Assembly (NCBI GenBank): GCA_031972135.1 | Contig: DALYFH010000005.1 | Coordinates: 1 to 42,358 of the forward strand | From: GWF sp031972135 | Lineage (GTDB): Bacteria; Patescibacteriota; Microgenomatia; UBA1400; UBA12108 | Reading direction: 5' to 3' | Length of the DNA: 42,358 bases | Shown: piece by piece, positions 24,561 to 32,706 of the stretch | Layout: every line of letters begins with the position of its first letter | How positions within the stretch are numbered: the stretch's first letter is position 1 | The notes under the pieces: generated by a model | Database searches by the model: none | The model's input: only the letters and a program-made list of their open reading frames with translations | Told to the model about the DNA's origin: nothing | Made by a program: the position numbers and the translations under genes

Positions 24561-25562
24561 ATGAGAATTGCAATTGTCTATAGCACACCTAGTGAGCGAA
24601 TGAAAAAAACCAAGTATGCGGCGGCGGACGAAGACACTGCGCTAATTGCCAACAAAGTAGCAGAGGGCCTGAGAGCTCGTGGTCATGAGACAGAGATTTA
24701 TCCGATTACTGAGTTGACTATACAGAGTATCGCAGAGATCAATGCTGAGTGTATCTTTAATCTAGTTGAGTGGTGTGGGCTAGATATAACTCTAGCTGAG
24801 CGAGCATTTGAGTATATGCGACGTTTGAATATCCCGGTTACTGGATCTAGTGAGAATCTCTTTGTTTTGACCGGCGATAAGATATTAATGAAGCAGGCAT
24901 TAACTAAGATCGGAGTCATGACACCATGGGGAGTAGGAGTAGGCACAGCTAGCGAGATCCCGGAGGATATCCCCTACCCTGTCATTGTTAAGCCACACTT
25001 AGAACACTGTAGTATAGGGCTTAGTACGGACGCGGTAGCATTTGATCGATTACAGCTCGAAAAAGTGGTTAATAGACAGCTCAAAGAATTTGAGCAAAAA
25101 GTGTTAATAGAAGAGTTTATTGCAGGACGTGAATTATTGGTATATCTAGTTGAAGATAAAGGTGAGGTCAAGATATTGCCAGTTGTCGAAATGCTCTTTG
25201 GTGAGGGTGACCCGATGTCATTCCAGACTTATGATGCAAAGTGGAGTGAAAATAGTGCCGACTATAACCACACTTACTATGATCAGGCTAACCTAACTCA
25301 GGAAGAGTGGAACCTACTAGAGCAGCAGTGTTTACGTGCTTTTAAAGAACTAGGTTTATGGGGGTATGCCCGCTTTGATGTGCGGATGCGCGAGGGTCGC
25401 CCATATATCCTAGAGACTAACGCAAACCCATCGGTGTACGATGCGACCGAAGAAATGGAGAGTATAGAGAGCGAAGTGATAGATGGGATCGCATTCCCGG
25501 ATTATTTACAAAATATAGTTGATGCAGCGATAAGTCATTTTGCGCGTGGGGAGAGGGTGTAG
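24561..25562 (+). CDS. ATP-grasp ligase, D-Ala-D-Ala ligase-like
   Basis: 333 residues from ATG 24561 (TATACT 6 bases upstream; a longer frame to 24477 is unlikely). It has the D-Ala-D-Ala ligase layout: N-terminal MRIAIVYSTPSER, VTGSSENLFVLTGDKILMKQ, PYPVIVKPHLEHCSIGLS (ATP loop), then VLIEEFIAGRELLVYLVED and GYARFDVRMREGRPYILETNANPS (Mg ligands). This is a carboxylate-amine ligase; substrate could be D-alanine or another amino acid or peptide. Two further paralogues lie at 37959-40093. An alcohol dehydrogenase remnant begins 6 bases after its stop. Confidence 0.85.
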   Translation: MRIAIVYSTPSERMKKTKYAAADEDTALIANKVAEGLRARGHETEIYPITELTIQSIAEINAECIFNLVEWCGLDITLAERAFEYMRRLNIPVTGSSENLFVLTGDKILMKQALTKIGVMTPWGVGVGTASEIPEDIPYPVIVKPHLEHCSIGLSTDAVAFDRLQLEKVVNRQLKEFEQKVLIEEFIAGRELLVYLVEDKGEVKILPVVEMLFGEGDPMSFQTYDAKWSENSADYNHTYYDQANLTQEEWNLLEQQCLRAFKELGLWGYARFDVRMREGRPYILETNANPSVYDATEEMESIESEVIDGIAFPDYLQNIVDAAISHFARGERV

Positions 25563-25568
25563 CTATAA

Positions 25569-25751
25569 CAAGGTATTAGTGGTATAAAAGAAAAACAAGA
25601 AATGCTTGAATATAGCGCTAAGAACAATATTCTGCCTGAAATCGAACTGATTGAAATTAAAGAGATCAATAAAGCGTGGGATAACCTAGCTAATAAACAG
25701 ATGGCTAAGAGATATGTGATTGATATGAGGAAGTCTTTTACAGATAAGTAA
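25569..25751 (+). pseudogene. C-terminal remnant of a zinc alcohol dehydrogenase (CAD family)
   Basis: 61 codons without a start, read in the same frame as the upstream ligase and ending TAA. The translation GIKEKQEMLEYSAKNNILPE then IELIEIKEINKAW and ending KRYVIDMRKSF is the characteristic last part of YahK/AdhA-type NAD(P)-dependent alcohol dehydrogenases. The catalytic zinc and Rossmann parts are missing. It marks a disrupted locus at the edge of the repeat array. Confidence 0.8.
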
Positions 25752-25763
25752 GGTTATATTGGT

Positions 25764-25792
25764 CTTTGCGCTAGGTTTAAAATATTAGAACC
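25764..25792 (+). repeat. Degenerate copy of the 29-base array motif (copy 0)
   Basis: Ends ATTAGAACC where other copies have GTTAGAACC. Only about half of the 29 bases match; included because it sits at the expected spot between the dehydrogenase remnant and the next unit. Confidence 0.3.
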
Positions 25793-25811
25793 AATTTTGT
25801 TAATGATTATT

Positions 25812-26282
25812 CTACTTTATAAGATTTGTTTCAATGGAAATATATCCACTTAAAGCATTTTTTCCTGCGGTGGAGGGATTATTTACAGGATGTCCATTTA
25901 ATACAAATATGCCTTCCTTGTTTCTTTCCCAGATTACTGTGTCAAAGCCAAAACTACCTATAGGCATTCGTGGATGCAAATTTATTGATAGATTTTCAAT
26001 ATATGTTTCACTGTTTCTGGTAAATACAACCTGTGGTACAAAATGCTTTGGAGTTGGTACTGGGTATGCACTATCTGGCAGAAATATTCCATTCTCTTTA
26101 AATTGCCAAGTAGTTATTTTATCTTGTTGTGTTTCTAAAATTGAATCTGGATATTTTTGTAATGATGTGATAATTAGTGCTAATACAGCAGTAAGAAGTT
26201 CTAATTCACTTTGACTCGTAAGCTTCGGTTCTAGCTTTCGGCAAAAGCTAGTTACTACATCAGGATACTCACTTATACTCAT
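25812..26282 (-). CDS. Hypothetical protein, first unit of the array
   Basis: 156 residues, soluble, no signal peptide or membrane helix. Visible stretches: a helical N-terminal half (YPDVVTSFCRKLEPKL, LELLTAVLALIITSLQKY) and a beta-rich C-terminal half with NLHPRMPIGSFGFDTVIW, EGIFVLNGHPVNN and GYISIE. I do not recognise the family. Promoter on the minus strand: TTGACA (complement of 26312-26317), 16 bases, TAATAT, 7 bases before ATG. The promoter's -35 lies in the repeat-bearing spacer. AT-rich compared with housekeeping genes. Confidence 0.65.
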   Translation of the reverse strand: MSISEYPDVVTSFCRKLEPKLTSQSELELLTAVLALIITSLQKYPDSILETQQDKITTWQFKENGIFLPDSAYPVPTPKHFVPQVVFTRNSETYIENLSINLHPRMPIGSFGFDTVIWERNKEGIFVLNGHPVNNPSTAGKNALSGYISIETNLIK

Positions 26283-26288
26283 CTTTCA

Positions 26289-26352
26289 GATATTAACACT
26301 TGTCCTATAATTGTCAATGTTGGAGTTGGCACTGGTTGACGATGTTAGAACC
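26289..26352 (+). repeat. Array repeat copy 1
   Basis: Right end: AGTTGGCACTGGTTGAC, then GATGTTAGAACC (29-base core 26324-26352). A left-hand partner GATATTAAC (26289-26297) partly mirrors GTTAGAACC. Its last base is also the last base of the stop codon of the DMT transporter gene. Confidence 0.65.
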
Positions 26353-27215
26353 TATTTTAGTTGTAATGCACTCCAAATCATAACCACGGCTGCAAAGAAT
26401 CTTACTGTGTAAACTTTGATGGTATGTTTCTCCATGAGATCAGGCTTCCATAATGAGAGTGCAAACGCTAGGATCATTGAAACGGGTAGAGAAATAATCA
26501 CAGATGATAGTCCGACATTTCCTTCAAATGCCTTATATGCAGATAGATCTCCAATTCCTCCAATCACAGAAAGTATTAATACGCCAATATATTGATTTAG
26601 TTTTGTGTTAGGCAAATCATGCTTGAATTTTGGATACAAAAAAAGGAAAGAAAAAATTGGAGCTAGTATCGACATCCAAAGCATGGCAGTCCAATAGTTG
26701 GTTTGATCTATTGCCCTGTTTATTAGCAAAGATTGGATAGATAATATGAACATAAAAAATAACCCTATTCCGATATTCTTGTTTAGAAACGCCTTAATTG
26801 AGAATCTTTCATCCATTGTTGCAAAAAATCCAGCAATAAAAATAAGAATAATGAGGTAGACGGACTTAGTGGTTAGTGATTCACCCAGAAGTATTGCTCC
26901 TAGGATTACCGTAATCGCTACTCGTACATTAAATAGTGGTGACATAACAGAAACATCTAAAACTTTGAGTGTGGCAAGATAAAATGCGCTACCGATTGAG
27001 AGAAATAGTCCTGCTAGTAATATGTATGTCCACTCAGTTGCTAGCCTACCACCGTTATAGTAAGAGATAGCAGACATAATAATCCCACTAAATAGTGTTA
27101 TAAAAAATGAAAACTGATTACTATTTTTTAGTTGATATTTTCCAATGAGTTTGGCAGTTACTGCATATAGACCATAAGTAATTGATGCGATCCAGGCGAA
27201 AATGAGTGAATTCAT
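26352..27215 (-). CDS. EamA/DMT-family membrane transporter
   Basis: 287 residues with about ten hydrophobic helices in two five-helix halves, the pattern of DMT superfamily (EamA) exporters. GAILLGESLTTKSVYLIILI near residues 110-130 is the typical end of the first EamA repeat. It likely exports or imports a small metabolite; the substrate cannot be told. An extended -10 (TGATAGAAT) lies 6 bases before the ATG, and overlaps the start of repeat copy 2. Gene unit between repeat copies 1 and 2, orientation opposite to the repeats. Confidence 0.85.
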   Translation of the reverse strand: MNSLIFAWIASITYGLYAVTAKLIGKYQLKNSNQFSFFITLFSGIIMSAISYYNGGRLATEWTYILLAGLFLSIGSAFYLATLKVLDVSVMSPLFNVRVAITVILGAILLGESLTTKSVYLIILIFIAGFFATMDERFSIKAFLNKNIGIGLFFMFILSIQSLLINRAIDQTNYWTAMLWMSILAPIFSFLFLYPKFKHDLPNTKLNQYIGVLILSVIGGIGDLSAYKAFEGNVGLSSVIISLPVSMILAFALSLWKPDLMEKHTIKVYTVRFFAAVVMIWSALQLK

Positions 27216-27230
27216 TAGTTAATTCTATCA

Positions 27231-27300
27231 GGTTCTAACTATTTGAAATATGATCTATTTTGATATATTAAAGTTGGCGGTAACGGACTTTGTTAGAACC
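27231..27300 (+). repeat. Array repeat copy 2 (70 bases, inverted ends)
   Basis: Begins GGTTCTAAC and ends GTTAGAACC, which are exact complements. The 29-base core 27272-27300 reads AGTTGGCGGTAACGGAC-TT-TGTTAGAACC. Similarity to copy 3 extends from 27252 to 27308. Confidence 0.8.
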
Positions 27301-27336
27301 TGGTATTTACAGGATTCATTGATAAAAAATTAAATT

Positions 27337-27912
27337 TTAAGCTTTATCTGTAGGTAAAATTTTTGAGACTATATTGCCAAGCATTTTTGCTTCAGCTAGT
27401 TCTGCGGCCATCGTTGCTTTTTGGCTCGATGAAGTGAAAGCGCTTAACAGTGTTGCCATATTGAACTTCTTTGGAGGATTTACCCGCTCTTCAAGTTGGC
27501 TAAGAAGTAACTGAGATGTCCTTGCTATTTCACTTGGTGGTAGAGATTTAGTACCATCTGACGTCGCGTATTCGCACAATAATATCATTGGATGATGCAA
27601 TGGCAATTCTTCTGATTCTGGATGAAGATCGTAGCTTGTTTGTTCGATGCCGCTCGTCTGCAATTTACCCAAAACATCTTCTGCAGTTGATGCGTTGTGA
27701 AAAATTTCATTAGGTCGATTTTTTTTCCTGAGTTCACGCTGTTCGCTAAACTGGAGGGACGTCCAGACTCTAGAAGTTTCTCTCTCTAGGTTTCCTGATG
27801 CCGACTCAACGTATATAGCTTGTTCTCCCAACATTAAACGCAAGCTAGTATCCATCTCGTTGTACAGTTGGTTTCCTGCTTCTACTCCTGTTTCGTCGTC
27901 TGCTAAAATCAT
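27337..27912 (-). CDS. Hypothetical protein in the array
   Basis: 191 residues, soluble, Glu/Ser rich. Features: MILADDETGVEAGNQLYNEM at the N-terminus, a stretch SREWxS-like VWTSLQFSEQRELRKKNRPN, LPLHHPMILLCEYATSDGT, and a C-terminal helix with KATMAAELAEAKMLGNIVSK. No catalytic or binding motif recognised. TAAAAT lies 5 bases before ATG 27912. Sits alone between repeat copies 2 and 3. Confidence 0.6.
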   Translation of the reverse strand: MILADDETGVEAGNQLYNEMDTSLRLMLGEQAIYVESASGNLERETSRVWTSLQFSEQRELRKKNRPNEIFHNASTAEDVLGKLQTSGIEQTSYDLHPESEELPLHHPMILLCEYATSDGTKSLPPSEIARTSQLLLSQLEERVNPPKKFNMATLLSAFTSSSQKATMAAELAEAKMLGNIVSKILPTDKA

Positions 27913-27952
27913 AGTTCATTTTAGCATTAGCTTCTATGTGTATACAATTGTT

Positions 27953-28009
27953 GATATATTTTGATCTATTGAAGTTGACGGTAGCGGACTATGTTAGAAC
28001 CTGGTATTT
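27953..28009 (+). repeat. Array repeat copy 3
   Basis: 57-base match to copy 2: both contain GAT-ATATTTTGAT-type AT-rich sequence, then AGTTGACGGTAGCGGAC, TA, TGTTAGAACC and TGGTATTT. Core 27973-28001. No clear left-hand GGTTCTAAC. Confidence 0.78.
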
Positions 28010-28031
28010 CAATTCAGTAATGAAGTGACAT

Positions 28032-28060
28032 TTGACATGTTATAGGCCTATTGATATACT
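28032..28060 (+). promoter_or_regulatory. Strong sigma70-type promoter of the 28067 gene
   Basis: TTGACA at 28032-28037 (perfect), 17 bases, TATACT at 28055-28060 (5 of 6), then only 6 bases to ATG 28067. The best example in the window of a promoter that must give a leaderless message. Confidence 0.75.
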
Positions 28061-28066
28061 CTCATA

Positions 28067-28528
28067 ATGATTTTTGACAAAGAGTATCAGGGTTTAGCAC
28101 GTAGATTTACTCACTACTTATCTAAAGAGTCGTCTAAGAAGTATGTCGCTCCAGGCGATTCGGCAAGCTACTTGGTTGAGTGGATTAAACATTATGCAGA
28201 AATAGATGATTTGACCATTCCTACTATCTACACCCTATCTCATGATGAAGCAATGCTGCTGTATTTTGCTGCACCTGGATCGTATGAAATGATTAAACCC
28301 GCGATAGTTAATGGAGAAGTTCCTAGAATTAGTTTATTGGAAGATTTCTACCTTAATGGATCAAAGCTAGCTTTAATCCATCATTCGCTTAAGATGAGGC
28401 ATGGTTTACACTCAGATTTCGATGTAATGGTGGGAAAATCTTTTAAGCGAGAGTCATATATTCGAACTTTTGAAGTTGATGAGAGTATGGCGGTGGAATT
28501 AAATAGGCGATTTAATCGTAGAAAATAG
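28067..28528 (+). CDS. Hypothetical protein in the array
   Basis: 153 residues, soluble. N-terminal IFDKEYQGLARRFTHYLSKE, middle DDLTIPTIYTLSHDEAMLLYFAAPGSYEMI, C-terminal part basic (SFKRESYIRTFEVDESMAVELNRRFNRRK). Family not recognised. It is the only gene between repeat copies 3 and 4 and carries its own strong promoter. Confidence 0.62.
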   Translation: MIFDKEYQGLARRFTHYLSKESSKKYVAPGDSASYLVEWIKHYAEIDDLTIPTIYTLSHDEAMLLYFAAPGSYEMIKPAIVNGEVPRISLLEDFYLNGSKLALIHHSLKMRHGLHSDFDVMVGKSFKRESYIRTFEVDESMAVELNRRFNRRK

Positions 28529-28537
28529 CTAGTAAAA

Positions 28538-28566
28538 AGTTGGCGGTAGTGGACCATGTTAGAACC
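28538..28566 (+). repeat. Array repeat copy 4
   Basis: Core reads AGTTGGCGGTAGTGGAC, CA, TGTTAGAACC. Starts 10 bases after the stop of the preceding gene. No left-hand GGTTCTAAC seen. Confidence 0.72.
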
Positions 28567-28598
28567 TATCATCAGGATTTAAATGCTAAAATACCTGT

Positions 28599-29306
28599 AT
28601 GAATATGGACAATAGTCGACCAAAGGAATTAGGCATCTTTACTAAGTTGTCTGAGGTCTTAGATTTACCCAAGATGATAGATACTTATAACGAAAAAATT
28701 TGGCCAATTATTCGACTAGCTCAGTTAAAAAAGTTAAATTACTGGGTATTGGGAAGGGAAGCAAATATTAAAAATGGCCAAAAAGTATTAGAAGTAGGAT
28801 CGGGTCGAGATATAGAATACAAAGCATTAGCAGGTGAAGTAGGTCAAGATGGAGTATATGTAGCCCTGGATATAAATAGGAATGCTCAAGAAAAAGCTAA
28901 AAAATCATATCTCTTTTGGCTAGACAAAAATAAAAATAAACCTAAATTGGAATCTGGTAGAGCATCACATGTTATAGGTGATGCTGTTCGTGATCTGCCA
29001 TTCGATGACAATACTTTTGATACAGTTATTGCCAGCAACTTTACAGGAATGAGTAGAATATCCGAAGATAATTCCTTGTTTGGAACAAGTGGTTGGGATT
29101 ACGTAGAAGAGGCTAATAGAGTGTTGAAGCCAGGTGGAAAGATCGTAGCCTCTTGGACAGAGTTTATATTACCAGTAATGTCGTTAATATATATTCGTAA
29201 GATGAAAAATGCAGGATTTATAAATACCAGAATTCGACTTGGAAGTCCAACCCTATCTGGAGTAGGTGTGCATTGGATTCTTACTGGTGAAAAGGAAATG
29301 AATTAA
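28599..29306 (+). CDS. SAM-dependent methyltransferase (class I)
   Basis: 235 residues. Rossmann-fold methyltransferase: motif I VLEVGSGRDIEYKAL near residues 61-75, acidic ribose-binding turn YVALDINRN near 87, motif II/III DLPFDDNTFDTVIASN near 131-146, and EANRVLKPGGKIVASW near 172-187. It transfers a methyl group from SAM; substrate not visible. Extended -10 TGCTAAAAT with hexamer 28587-28592, 6 bases before ATG. Sole gene between repeat copies 4 and 5. Confidence 0.88.
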   Translation: MNMDNSRPKELGIFTKLSEVLDLPKMIDTYNEKIWPIIRLAQLKKLNYWVLGREANIKNGQKVLEVGSGRDIEYKALAGEVGQDGVYVALDINRNAQEKAKKSYLFWLDKNKNKPKLESGRASHVIGDAVRDLPFDDNTFDTVIASNFTGMSRISEDNSLFGTSGWDYVEEANRVLKPGGKIVASWTEFILPVMSLIYIRKMKNAGFINTRIRLGSPTLSGVGVHWILTGEKEMN

Positions 29307-29323
29307 TAACCGATATTTTTACA

Positions 29324-29393
29324 GGTTCGAACTGAGTTTTGAGCTTCCAGATGTGGTGATAAAAAGTTGGCGGTAGCGGACTATGTTAGAACC
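29324..29393 (+). repeat. Array repeat copy 5 (70 bases, inverted ends)
   Basis: Begins GGTTCGAAC (29324-29332) and ends GTTAGAACC (29385-29393), the same 70-base length as copy 2. Core 29365-29393: AGTTGGCGGTAGCGGAC, TA, TGTTAGAACC. Last copy on the right. Confidence 0.8.
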
Positions 29394-29468
29394 TGGTACA
29401 TGAATGAAAATAGCTCTTTACTCTGGCGAGCCCCTTTTACTAGACAAGTGGTAGTATAATTACCAGAT

Positions 29469-30680
29469 ATGAAAAATGAAAAGTCTGGTTCAGCGAAAAT
29501 TGGAGTCTTTCTATTTTTTCTCCTATTTCTAATCTCGGTCGTAGGATACAAGTATTTTGAGTGGTCTTCCTTTAAGATGCTTTCTAATCTAGTTAACGAA
29601 ACTGATATTCAAGAGCTTAAGTTTAGCGATAGATCCTCGAAGTTGAATAATGAGCTTTCTGTTCCGTTGGTAGAATATTTTTCGTCTTTAGAGAAGATAA
29701 AAATATCTGAGGGTAAAGAAAAGGTTGTAGAGCTAAAACAATTATTAAGTAAAGTTCAAAATAATGATGAAGAATATAAGTCCTTGATTTCTAACAATCT
29801 TGATAGATACCGTGATCTCAGTTGGAGATCAAAGTTCCTTTTAGGAGACCAAGGGGAGTACTATTCAAATATTTTAAATACACAAGTTAAATATTATGAA
29901 AAGGAGATAGAGTCTTCAAGTATGACTCTTGCCACAGATTATCTAGGGATGGGATTTTTCCAAACTCTAGAAGACAATTACTATTCTGGCGAATTTACTG
30001 AATCAGTAGGAAATAACACTAAGCTAATAGCGGGTAATTTGTATACACTTTCAGGCTTAAGCAAATATAATGACTCTGGATATAAATTCCCCCATTTTGA
30101 TGAGATCGTTAAGTATTTTCCCTATGCGGAGCAAGCATTCTCTAAGCATCGTGAATATTATGGAACTTTATATGCCGTAATGAAGGACTATGCTTCAGGT
30201 AATTTAGAATCTGCTGGATATAAATATACTAAGTTGCAAGAAATGGAAGGCTCAAGACACATAGATTATGATAGATTGTTCTCTGAAAATGATGAAAATT
30301 CAAAAATCTTAAGAAAAGAAGTATTTGCTCTCATGGTGGATAAGTATACTAATTTGCGTGATTATAATAGTAGCAAGATGTCTACATATCCGATTTTAGG
30401 TCAAATTTCTTTTGATACGATTCAACTTGGTCAATGTCAGGCTTACACATATAAGGATGGATTGGTATATAGCATTACGAAAAAGTACGTCTCAGAATCA
30501 GTACAAAGCGTTGATGAGTATTTGACATACTTAAACGAGACTCCTCCACAGACTGATAACCTTGATGCTAGTTTCGATAGGTCATCAATGCAAATAGAGA
30601 ATACTAAAGATAAACTTACTATCAAATGTAATTCGAAATCAAATGATCTAAGTCTTACATTTGAAACAATTAAGAATTGA
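29469..30680 (+). CDS. Membrane-anchored hypothetical protein
   Basis: 403 residues. Short basic N-terminus then one membrane helix (IGVFLFFLLFLISVVGYKYF, about 11-30); the rest is Lys/Glu/Asp/Ser rich, mostly helical, and likely outside the cell. No known domain seen; motif-like stretches are DRYRDLSWRSKFLLG, TLATDYLGMGFFQTLEDNYYS and HREYYGTLYAVMKDYASG. TATAAT 8 bases before ATG; this -10 and start region is nearly identical to that of the 32707 gene. Convergent with the HExxH protein gene, 5 bases apart. Confidence 0.7.
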   Translation: MKNEKSGSAKIGVFLFFLLFLISVVGYKYFEWSSFKMLSNLVNETDIQELKFSDRSSKLNNELSVPLVEYFSSLEKIKISEGKEKVVELKQLLSKVQNNDEEYKSLISNNLDRYRDLSWRSKFLLGDQGEYYSNILNTQVKYYEKEIESSSMTLATDYLGMGFFQTLEDNYYSGEFTESVGNNTKLIAGNLYTLSGLSKYNDSGYKFPHFDEIVKYFPYAEQAFSKHREYYGTLYAVMKDYASGNLESAGYKYTKLQEMEGSRHIDYDRLFSENDENSKILRKEVFALMVDKYTNLRDYNSSKMSTYPILGQISFDTIQLGQCQAYTYKDGLVYSITKKYVSESVQSVDEYLTYLNETPPQTDNLDASFDRSSMQIENTKDKLTIKCNSKSNDLSLTFETIKN

Positions 30681-30685
30681 TAAAG

Positions 30686-32671
30686 TTAGTTTGTGTCAGA
30701 TTTCTTACTGTATAGATCATTTTCACTGACTTCTTTACCACCTATTCTAAATAGAATGTCGTTTATGTATTTCAATGAGCTATTAGCATCCATCAGCGGG
30801 ATTACATCAAAATATAGTGAGCTGTCAGCATAAAACTTCTCGCCATATGCTGCGTTTAGTTCTCCTATCAGAGCTTCATAGTTTTTAGTAAGATATATAT
30901 CAAGTAGTTTTTCATCTGATATTTTTTTAGCCATTTCATTGATAATTACAACCAATCCTGGGTATCCTTCATTAGTGCTTATTGATAGAGTTTTTACTAT
31001 AGATTTGCGAGCAAAATACTCAGTTAATCCTTCTTCAAAAAATTGAGGTAAAACTTTTTCCTCTGAAACATAACTTGTATAGTGGTAGTATTCATGAACA
31101 AGTGTTGAGAAGTAATCGGCAAGACGATTGGAACTGGTTTCATCTAGTGCAATCCTTATTTCGTTATCTGGTTCGAATAGTCCGAGCTCGTAAGGTGTAG
31201 ATGATTTTTGTTGATTAGTACTATCACGAATGTCTTTAAACTGTTGAAGTATGGCCTGATATTGAGGTAATTCTTTTTGAGCATATGCTAGATAGTTTTG
31301 ATTTTCTTTAATATTTTGGTCATACTTAGCAATAATTACGTTCCATTCCTCCCTTCCAGAGTTGCAATATTCATCGGAATAAGATCTGTAAAACTGGTTT
31401 AAATAATAAGAGTAATAACCAGCATTAATACACCAACTATAAAAGCTATCTCTCTTTGAGATAGAGTCGCTAATATTAGCTTGTGATGAGGAGATGTTAC
31501 CTTTTGAATTAGATATACCTGTATAAAGTATGTTAACGTTTTTTTGTGCCTCTGCTATGTACTTATCTATTTTTTCAATCTGCTCATTGATTTTATCTTC
31601 GCGATACTTAAGATATTCTTGTCTACCTAGTACTTTAACTACTGGTGGGTCTTTTATATATCTAGAGTCTAATGATGAAGAAATTAATAGCTTTCCTAAT
31701 GTGGGACTAAGTTGCTCAATATCATTTTTATTAATTTCGCTAATAAATAAATATTTTCCTAATAATGAAATGCTATCAGGATCGATTGGTATATCTGCAA
31801 TAAGGTTGTGTGGTATTTTTGTAACTATACTGTCTAAGTAATACTGACCATAATCACTCTGTGTACTGCTGAGAATAGCTTTTAGGATGCTCGTTTCATC
31901 TTTGTTTGTAGAATTGACTATTTGAGGAGCTTCTTTTAGGTTTTTTACTTTCTCAATAACTTTATCTCTATTATTCTCAATTCCAAGAGAATCAGGCATT
32001 ATTCTTGCCTGTAAAGAGATTAAATTCATGTGTAGAAATCCAATGGCAAAGACGAGTAAGGGACTTATTAACAACGATATTACAAAGCTAATAAGATATG
32101 TCTTAAAGATAGCCTTTGAATTCATTGACCGTATCCCGGTAGCGTACACAAGAATTATTGATATTACTAATACTATGGAACTTGTCGTGGGGTTGTCTGA
32201 TATATGATTCATAAATGCGATGATGTATGACTTAACACCATCAACATTTGGAAGTTTAAATATAATTATGTATTGGAAGTAAATAATCAGTGTTAAAAAT
32301 GTAGGAATGTATACCAGATATTTTGGTATATGCTTCTTTGATTCAGATAATGTATCTGTTAATTTTTGTATCCTACTACCGTTGATTTTCGTCTGCAGAC
32401 GCATAATTTTCGATTTTATGCTCTTGATAGAAAGAAAGCTAAAAACACTCTTTTTTGGTTGATACAACTCTGATTTTGTAAAAAGAAACCCAAACAATAA
32501 GGATATGAGAGAAACTAGGTAGTAGAAGTTGTCTTTATACTCATATCCTAGATAGGCCAACCCTGATGCTGGTAGTAGAAAAACTAGCCACTTAATGACT
32601 GATAGGAATCTTATTTTTGCCATATACATCTGAGTTAAGGATATTATAAACTGATTTTGAGTCGAATACAT
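30686..32671 (-). CDS. Multi-spanning membrane protein with HExxH metallopeptidase domain
   Basis: Up to 661 residues; a start at 32623 (MAKIRFLSVIKWL) is about equally likely. About five to six N-terminal membrane helices, then a long charged region with predicted coiled coil (IEKIDKYIAEAQKNVNILY) and several Cys/Tyr-rich segments, and a C-terminal gluzincin-type peptidase: TLVHEYYHYTSYV (HExxH, first His near residue 526) and the downstream FFEEGLTEYFARKSI supplying the Glu ligand. Probably an outward-facing zinc protease anchored in the membrane. Substrate unknown. Next to the anchored 403-residue and Cys-rich secreted proteins. Confidence 0.82.
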   Translation of the reverse strand: MYSTQNQFIISLTQMYMAKIRFLSVIKWLVFLLPASGLAYLGYEYKDNFYYLVSLISLLFGFLFTKSELYQPKKSVFSFLSIKSIKSKIMRLQTKINGSRIQKLTDTLSESKKHIPKYLVYIPTFLTLIIYFQYIIIFKLPNVDGVKSYIIAFMNHISDNPTTSSIVLVISIILVYATGIRSMNSKAIFKTYLISFVISLLISPLLVFAIGFLHMNLISLQARIMPDSLGIENNRDKVIEKVKNLKEAPQIVNSTNKDETSILKAILSSTQSDYGQYYLDSIVTKIPHNLIADIPIDPDSISLLGKYLFISEINKNDIEQLSPTLGKLLISSSLDSRYIKDPPVVKVLGRQEYLKYREDKINEQIEKIDKYIAEAQKNVNILYTGISNSKGNISSSQANISDSISKRDSFYSWCINAGYYSYYLNQFYRSYSDEYCNSGREEWNVIIAKYDQNIKENQNYLAYAQKELPQYQAILQQFKDIRDSTNQQKSSTPYELGLFEPDNEIRIALDETSSNRLADYFSTLVHEYYHYTSYVSEEKVLPQFFEEGLTEYFARKSIVKTLSISTNEGYPGLVVIINEMAKKISDEKLLDIYLTKNYEALIGELNAAYGEKFYADSSLYFDVIPLMDANSSLKYINDILFRIGGKEVSENDLYSKKSDTN

Positions 32672-32706
32672 TATCCTGATTGACCTATAGAGTAAAATTA
32701 CCAGAT

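Noticed and set aside
29324..29332. GGTTCGAAC in repeat copy 5 as a tRNA T-arm fragment (att remnant)
   Set aside because: No acceptor or anticodon arm around it, and the matching position in copy 2 reads GGTTCTAAC, so it belongs to the repeat.
25764..29393. Repeats as a CRISPR array
   Set aside because: Spacing is 0.5-0.9 kb with genes between copies, and no cas genes are seen.
25764..29393. Repeats as a confirmed integron
   Set aside because: Inverted ends fit, but no integron integrase is present, internal L-box pairing is not seen and gene orientation is mixed; kept as a finding only.
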